Source: Streptomyces sp. NBC_00178
GTDB lineage: Bacteria; Actinomycetota; Actinomycetes; Streptomycetales; Streptomycetaceae
Direction of reading: 5' to 3'
Assembly: GCF_036206005.1 (NCBI RefSeq)
Contig: NZ_CP108143.1
Location: 248,001-312,000, forward strand
Length of the DNA stretch: 64,000 bases
Part shown: positions 59,563 through 64,000 of the stretch, one piece after another
How the letters are laid out: every line of letters begins with the position of its first letter
Numbering within the stretch: the first letter of the stretch is position 1
Notes under the pieces: generated by a model
Database searches by the model: none
The model's input: the letters and a program-made list of their open reading frames with translations, nothing else
Told to the model about the DNA's origin: nothing
Made by a program: the position numbers and the translations under genes

Positions 59563-59656
59563 TCCACTCACCCCGCCGGAGCGCGCACGGCTCCTCGTGG
59601 GGCCACGGCGTGCCGAAGCCCGGATGCGGTCCGCGCCCCGATTCGCTTCCGGCCCC

Positions 59657-59709
59657 CGCCCGGCGACGCCCCGGCCGGCCTCCCCGCCGGGCCGAGGCGT
59701 CGCCGGGCG
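59657..59709. terminator. large hairpin between convergent DUF1838 and DUF1906 genes
   Basis: CGCCCGGCGACGCC at 59657-59670 pairs perfectly with 59696-59709, and the 25-nt interior can extend the stem further. It lies between two convergent stop codons. Confidence 0.75.
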
Positions 59710-59716
59710 CGGGTCC

Positions 59717-60546
59717 TCAGCCGATGATCGCGACGGGGGCGTCCCACGCGTTGCGGTCGACGGTGATGGTGTAACCGCCGCGCTTCTCCTTGCTGTTGAC
59801 CATGTACTGGTGTGCGCGGCTGTGGCCGGTGAACTGGGACGGCTTCCACGGCCAGTCCGCGGTGGTCGTGTTCTTCTTGTCCCACAGCGCGTACCAGAGG
59901 TTCCCTGGCAGATCGGTCGTGTTCGTGGCGGTGGCGACGGCCTTGGCGCTGGAGCTGCTGAAGCCGTAGAACCCACCGCGGTAGGTGGCGTTGCGCAGGG
60001 TCTTGGTGAAGGCCCGCACGTAGGTCAGGACGGCGTCGTTGCACGCCTTGTCGGTGATGTCGTACGGCTCCATGTCCAGGTAGACGGCGCTACCCGTCTT
60101 CATCCCCAGGGCCGATGCCTTCGCCACCGCGTCCTTTCCGTTGCTCGCGCCGAGGGAGGCGGCCGTGGAGGCCGTGAACCTCTCGGGGTTCGAGCTCTTC
60201 TGGCAGGGCGGCTGAGCTCCGACGTAGAGCGGGATCAGCTTCCATCCGGTGGCACTGACCGACTTGACCCAGGACTTCGTCAGATTGGGCTGGGCGCAGC
60301 CACGGTTCCTGCCGCCGATGTAGACCGCGGCAGCGCCGTAGAAGCCCGTGTTCCACGCCTTCATCGCGCCGAGCGAGGGCGCGGTGCAGGCGTCGAAGGC
60401 GCGTCCGGTGTAGGTCTTCTGCGCGGGCCAGGCCGTGGCGGCCATGGTCGTCTGCGCCGCGATCCCGGCGCCCGTTCGGCGACGACGACCCCTGTCGTCG
60501 CCCAGGCGACGTAGCGGCCCTTCCTGGACAGCCGATGACTGGACAT
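59717..60546 (-). pseudogene. secreted DUF1906 (Rv2525c-like) glycoside-hydrolase-like protein, frameshifted in the signal peptide
   Basis: The main domain (about 230 residues) is clear: GRAFDACTAPSLGAMKAWNTGFYGAAAVYIGGRNRGCAQPNLT, KLIPLYVGAQPPCQ, SAVYLDMEPYD, GGFYGFSSSSAKAV and a C-terminal RNAWDAPVAIIG, a DUF1906 TIM-barrel likely acting on cell wall or polymer. The start ATG at 60546 gives MSSHRLSRKGRYVAWATTGVVVA in one frame, while the rest of the signal peptide (GAGIAAQTTMAATAWPAQ) is in another. Restoring one G in GCC-GA-ACG near 60475-60478 joins them perfectly. So this is a recent one-base deletion or a sequence error. A fallback internal ATG at 60445 would lack export. Confidence 0.8.
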
Positions 60547-60957
60547 TCCCCACCCCGTTCACTGGGCGACCCCCCGGTCGCACCGAATCCGACGCGCCTG
60601 CTGACGCGGTGCTGCCCCGGGCCGGTCCCACCTGACAGGTGCGGCGCCCGCACACGGCGGTGCGGCGGCCCCCTTCCGGACATCCGGAGCGCACCGCAGG
60701 ATAGCCGACGGGAGCGCGTCCACCGGTGGCGTTCCCGGGCGCACCACGGCTCTCGTCCCGGGGCGGCGGCCTCGGCCGAGGAGTCCCGGCCGCCCGGGGC
60801 GCCGCACTCTCCTGCCGGACGTGCGTCCGCCGTGCCCCGTGACGGTGCTGCCGTGCCCCGTGACGTTGCCGGCGTGCCCCGTGACGGTGCTGCCGTGCCC
60901 CGCGACGGCCGGCTTATCCGATTGCCGTCGGCGCGTCCCGTCGGCTAGGAATTCCGC
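60547..60957. other. gap upstream of the GNAT gene
   Basis: About 410 bases with no gene I support. It contains the 21-bp tandem repeats listed separately. A rightward open frame reads through them as repeated VPRDGAA, but codon pattern and start are poor. Confidence 0.45.
60831..60914. repeat. four tandem 21-bp repeats (last one degenerate)
   Basis: Units begin CGTGCCCCGTGACG at 60831, 60852, 60873 and CGTGCCCCGCGACG at 60894. Units 1 and 3 are identical and unit 2 differs at a few 3' positions. The array ends about 45 bases upstream of the GNAT start. Confidence 0.85.
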
Positions 60958-61488
60958 ATGCTAAAGGGCAGCAAGGTCGGGCTGAGGGCCCGGCACGAGG
61001 ACGACGTCCCGATCCTGCAGGCGGAGCTCCACGACGACGTCGTCAACCACTCGCGGGCCCAGAGCCGCCCGTGGCGGCCGGTCACGCCGGGGTCGAAGCG
61101 CTCGCACTTCGTCGTGGACGACGACGAGGAGCGCCATGTCCAGTTCTCGGTGGTGCGTGCGGCCGACGGCATGCTCGCCGGTTCCGCGGCGCTGTGGGGC
61201 ATCGACACCCACAACCGGTCCGCGCACGTCGGACTGGGTCTGCTGCCGTCCGCCCGCGGACAGGGCCTCGGGACGGACGTGGTCGCTGTGCTGTGTCACT
61301 ACGGCTTCGTCGTGCGCGGCCTGCGGCGGCTGCAGATCGAGGCCCTCTCGGACAACACGGCCATGCTGCGCGCCGCCGAGCGCAACGGCTTCGTCCGCGA
61401 GGGCGTGCTGCGCTCCTCGGCCTGGGTGATGGGCGATTTCCTGGACGAGGTACTTCTCGGGCTCCTCGTCGAGGACTGGTCCCCGTAG
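60958..61488 (+). CDS. GNAT family N-acetyltransferase
   Basis: This is a 176-residue RimJ/RimL-type acetyltransferase. The acetyl-CoA loop is LLPSARGQGLGTDVVAVLCHYGF, preceded by the strand SAHVGLGL, and the C-terminal motif ALSDNTAMLRAAERNGFVREGVLRSSAWVMGDFLDEVLLGLL is classic. The substrate may be a protein N terminus, an antibiotic or a small amine. It is monocistronic. Confidence 0.9.
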   Translation: MLKGSKVGLRARHEDDVPILQAELHDDVVNHSRAQSRPWRPVTPGSKRSHFVVDDDEERHVQFSVVRAADGMLAGSAALWGIDTHNRSAHVGLGLLPSARGQGLGTDVVAVLCHYGFVVRGLRRLQIEALSDNTAMLRAAERNGFVREGVLRSSAWVMGDFLDEVLLGLLVEDWSP

Positions 61489-61576
61489 GCCGGAAAGCCC
61501 GGTCCGAGCAGCGCTGTCGAACGGTGCCGTCGCACGTCGGTCCACGCGGCGCCGGTGCCGGGGGCCGGCCTCCCGC

Positions 61577-61637
61577 CGCACGTCGGACGGCCGGGACCCG
61601 CGACCGCCTGCCGTCGCACATCGGACGGTCGGGACCC
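61577..61637. repeat. two 23-bp direct repeats, 38 bp apart
   Basis: 61577-61599 and 61615-61637 share CGCAC, TCGGACGG and CGGGACCC with two differences. They are located before the operator of the next gene. No function is evident. Confidence 0.55.
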
Positions 61638-61678
61638 TTGACGGCCGTCCGCACGGGGTAAAAAATGAGCCACTACTT

Positions 61679-61692
61679 TGACAACGTTGTCA
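61679..61692. promoter_or_regulatory. LacI-family operator upstream of the secreted protein gene
   Basis: TGACAACGTTGTCA is a perfect 14-bp palindrome with the central CG of LacI-family sites. It lies 19 bases before the ATG, in an AT-rich pocket. The cognate regulator is not in this window. Confidence 0.8.
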
Positions 61693-61710
61693 GCACTCTT
61701 CGGAGGACCC

Positions 61711-64000
61711 ATGTCAAGCGACCCGGCTCACTACGACAGGCGTCGTTTCGTCCAACTCGCAGGACTGGCAGGCCTTCTGGCCGCGAGTCCCCTGTCCTTC
61801 TCCGCCGGGTCGGCAGCAGCCGCGGCGCCGGACGGCCCCGGTGGCCGGCCCGCCGGCGTCGCGGACCGTGACACCGTCGCGGCCACGTACTACAAGGTCC
61901 TGCTCACCCACACCCGCTGGGCGGAGACCCAGTGGGACGAGTCGCTCGGCCATTACACGGCCAAGGACTTCGGTTTCGCCGTCGTGCTCGGCCACGCGGT
62001 GCTCCTCACCCAGGGGACCTACGACGCCGAGCGCGCCGGCATCGGCAAGGACGTCCTTCTGAGCCGGACACTGGCCACCATCAAGCACTTCGCCGCGTCC
62101 AACCGCCTCACAGGCGGTACGGAGTGGGGCCGGAAACTGTTCTTCGACACCACCTTCCAGCTCTACTTCGTGCTCGCGGCCCGGCTGCTCTGGGACCGGC
62201 TGGACGCCGCCACCCGGCAGCACATCGAGACGATCACCGCCGAACAGGCGCAGTACACGACGGCGCTGGGTACCGCGGCCGACCCCGCGTCCGGAAGCTG
62301 GACGGCCAACGGCCTCAAGGGCGGCTACGTCGGGGACACGAAGCTGGAGGAGATGGGCGTCTACGCCCAGTCCCTGGCGCCCGGCCTCGCCTGGTCCTCC
62401 GCCGATCCGCGCCACGGCGACTGGGCGGCGGCCTTCGGCCGCTGGACCAGGAACGAAGCGGGCCTGCCCGCCGCCGACCTGGCCAACCCCGCTCTGGTCG
62501 ACGGCGTGGCGGTGAACACGAACACCGCGACGAACCTCTACGACACGTTCATCGTCGAGAACCACGAGTCCTTCGGCCCGCACTACCAGGAGGAGCTGTG
62601 GCGCACCTCCGGCCGTAACGCGGCGCATTTCATCACCGCGGGACGGCCCATGCCACAGGTGCTGACGGCGCAGCCGAACGCGGGACCGCTGTGGCGGACC
62701 CTCCTGATGGTCATGAGTGACGCGGGTGAACCACTGATGCCCATGGTGGCCGACCGTGAGCACCTCTACGGCCGGGATGTGATTCCGCTGGCCTTCCTCG
62801 CCCAGGTGACGGGCGACCGGTCCGCCGCGTGGGCCGAGGCCGCCATGGCCGAACGGCTGGTCCCCTACCAGGGCTACGCACCGGTCAACCGGCTGGCCAA
62901 GTTCTCGGGTGAGGCGAAGTACGAGCCCGAGGCCCGGGCCGAGATCGCCATCAGCTATCTGCTGCACCGGTGGAGGGCGGCGCACGGCGGAACCGTACGC
63001 CCGCTGTCCGACGCGGAGTTCTTCGAGAAGGCGGCAGGGGTACAGGACTTCGGTCCCGGCCCCGGGATCGTGGTCCAGCAGTCCCCCGCGGCGTGGGCGG
63101 CGTCGGTGAGCAAGCCCGGCTTCGTCAAGTTCGCCTGGCAGCCCGCCCACGACGACTGGCTGTTCGCGCTGAGCGGCAACAGCCCGGTGTTCCTGCCCTC
63201 CACCGGTGCGAAGGTGCTGCACCGCTCGGTCACCACGTACACGAACGTGCGCGACGGCCTCGACGCCACCGCCACGCTGCTCCGGCTCGACACGGGATTC
63301 GCGGGGTTCACCACACTGCCCTCCGGGGCGGTCGTCTATGCCACCAGCGGGACCGCCGCCGGTGAGGGGCGCCTGCGGGTGCACAACCTCACCATGCCGG
63401 GACTCGCCGGTCTGGACGGCAGGCGCAGGTACACCGCGGCCGACGGCTCGGCCGAGGTGGGCTCCGCGGACAGCGGGGCGACCGGGGTCGTACCCGGGCC
63501 GCGCGTCGACACACTGGCGCTCCCCGGGAGTTCCTGCCGCCACGTGCGCATGCAGGGCGTCTCCGGTCACCCGCAGTACGGGTACTCGCTCTACAGCTTC
63601 GGCGTCACGAACGGCGAAGGCGGCCCCGACCTCGCCCGCGGCCGCACCGCCACCGCGTCGTCCGCGGCGACGGGTTACGGGGCGGAGCGCGTGGTCGACG
63701 GTGACGCGGCGACCCGCTGGGCCGTGGCCGTCGGCGAACGGAGCCGCCAGGACAGCTGGCTGAGCGTGGACCTCGGCGGCGTCACGGTGTTCGACCGGCT
63801 CACCCTGGCATGGGAGTCCGCGGCCGCCACCGCCTACCGGGTGCAGGGGTCCGACGACGGGCAGACCTGGACGGACCTCGCCCGGTTCCCCGAAGCGGAC
63901 CTCACGAGCCGTGGTGGCTGGCTCTCGGTGGACGGCCGGGCCGGACTGGTCGTGCGAGGCGGCGAGAACCCCCTGGCCGTCTACGGCGACGTCGTCATCC
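61711..64000 (+). CDS. Tat-secreted alpha-toroid-like protein with F5/8 type C domain (3' end outside the window)
   Basis: The frame is open for 763 codons to the end of the window. A twin-arginine signal is present (DRRRFVQLAGLAG). Residues about 45-430 are rich in helices with aromatic and acidic clusters (TRWAETQWDESLGHY, GTEWGRKLFFDTTFQLYFVLAARLLWDRL, TFIVENHESFGPHYQEELW), as in secreted polysaccharide lyases or hydrolases of the alpha/alpha-toroid type. A beta-rich part follows (about 440-640). From about 650 an F5/8C (discoidin) carbohydrate-binding domain starts (GRTATASSAATGYGAERVVDGDAATRWAV ... SWLSVDLGG). The ATG follows CGGAGGA. LacI control upstream supports a role in glycan breakdown. 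The exact family is unknown. Confidence 0.85.
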   Translation, partial: MSSDPAHYDRRRFVQLAGLAGLLAASPLSFSAGSAAAAAPDGPGGRPAGVADRDTVAATYYKVLLTHTRWAETQWDESLGHYTAKDFGFAVVLGHAVLLTQGTYDAERAGIGKDVLLSRTLATIKHFAASNRLTGGTEWGRKLFFDTTFQLYFVLAARLLWDRLDAATRQHIETITAEQAQYTTALGTAADPASGSWTANGLKGGYVGDTKLEEMGVYAQSLAPGLAWSSADPRHGDWAAAFGRWTRNEAGLPAADLANPALVDGVAVNTNTATNLYDTFIVENHESFGPHYQEELWRTSGRNAAHFITAGRPMPQVLTAQPNAGPLWRTLLMVMSDAGEPLMPMVADREHLYGRDVIPLAFLAQVTGDRSAAWAEAAMAERLVPYQGYAPVNRLAKFSGEAKYEPEARAEIAISYLLHRWRAAHGGTVRPLSDAEFFEKAAGVQDFGPGPGIVVQQSPAAWAASVSKPGFVKFAWQPAHDDWLFALSGNSPVFLPSTGAKVLHRSVTTYTNVRDGLDATATLLRLDTGFAGFTTLPSGAVVYATSGTAAGEGRLRVHNLTMPGLAGLDGRRRYTAADGSAEVGSADSGATGVVPGPRVDTLALPGSSCRHVRMQGVSGHPQYGYSLYSFGVTNGEGGPDLARGRTATASSAATGYGAERVVDGDAATRWAVAVGERSRQDSWLSVDLGGVTVFDRLTLAWESAAATAYRVQGSDDGQTWTDLARFPEADLTSRGGWLSVDGRAGLVVRGGENPLAVYGDVVI

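Noticed and set aside
60535..60948. A 137-codon forward gene containing VPRDGAA repeats
   Set aside because: No ribosome site, shadow-like composition, and it overlaps the signal peptide of the DUF1906 gene on the other strand.
1..64000. tRNA, rRNA, insertion sequences, attachment sites or prophage
   Set aside because: No clover-leaf genes with CCA-type ends, no transposase or integrase motifs and no long flanking repeats were seen by reading.

Overview
The window is high-GC actinobacterial DNA and almost certainly comes from a Streptomyces chromosome. The evidence is strong third-position GC, frequent GTG/TTG starts, Tat signal peptides, an exact 19-bp rifamycin-associated element, a DmdR-type iron box, an ECF41 sigma factor and typical Streptomyces accessory genes. 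I support about 52 protein-coding genes, two or three gene relics and a set of cis sites. I see no tRNA, rRNA, CRISPR array, insertion sequence or phage.

Layout. 0-7 kb: a SpoIIE-type phosphatase, a decayed subtilisin tail, an SDR and DipZ. 6.8-11.1 kb: a molybdenum module (HTH-TOBE protein, small molybdopterin-binding protein, modABC). 11.1-14 kb: an EamA exporter with a divergent LysR, and a siderophore-interacting flavoprotein under an iron box. 14-20 kb: rifampin phosphotransferase behind its RAE, then a Tat-secreted phospholipase C. 20.3-24.7 kb: a methyltransferase, then a coupled three-gene operon (tandem-repeat peptide, JmjC oxygenase, thioredoxin-like ferredoxin) ending against a truncated TetR gene. 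25-30 kb: an SDR with a degenerate active site, LysR/MFS, a NUDIX-like protein and DedA. 30-36.6 kb: a secreted sedolisin, flavohemoglobin plus a split-barrel flavoprotein, and DUF2975/XRE. 37-40 kb: an NlpC/P60 hydrolase behind a probable c-di-AMP riboswitch, and a HEAT/MerR-HEAT pair. 40.1-49.9 kb: an eight-gene glycoside-utilisation operon (LacI, ABC importer, GH130, Gfo/Idh, GH13, phosphomannomutase) with twin LacI operators. 50-54.4 kb: an operon with an archaeal-type furan-phosphate synthase (MfnB), aldehyde and alcohol dehydrogenases and a methyltransferase. 55-64 kb: an FAD oxidoreductase, a small membrane protein, an ECF41 sigma factor, a DUF1838 protein, a frameshifted DUF1906 hydrolase, a GNAT and a large Tat-secreted protein cut by the window end.

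How genes work together. The best candidate for an undescribed system is 22.08-24.52 kb. A peptide of four 23-residue repeats, each with one histidine in a Gly/Asp-rich setting, is translationally coupled to a JmjC protein-hydroxylase-like enzyme and then to an Fe-S thioredoxin-like protein. This looks like a substrate, modifying enzyme and electron donor set. The second candidate is the MfnB operon, which could make, oxidise and methylate a furan aldehyde. The GH130/phosphomannomutase operon reads as phosphorolysis of an imported mannoside to mannose-1-phosphate and then mannose-6-phosphate.
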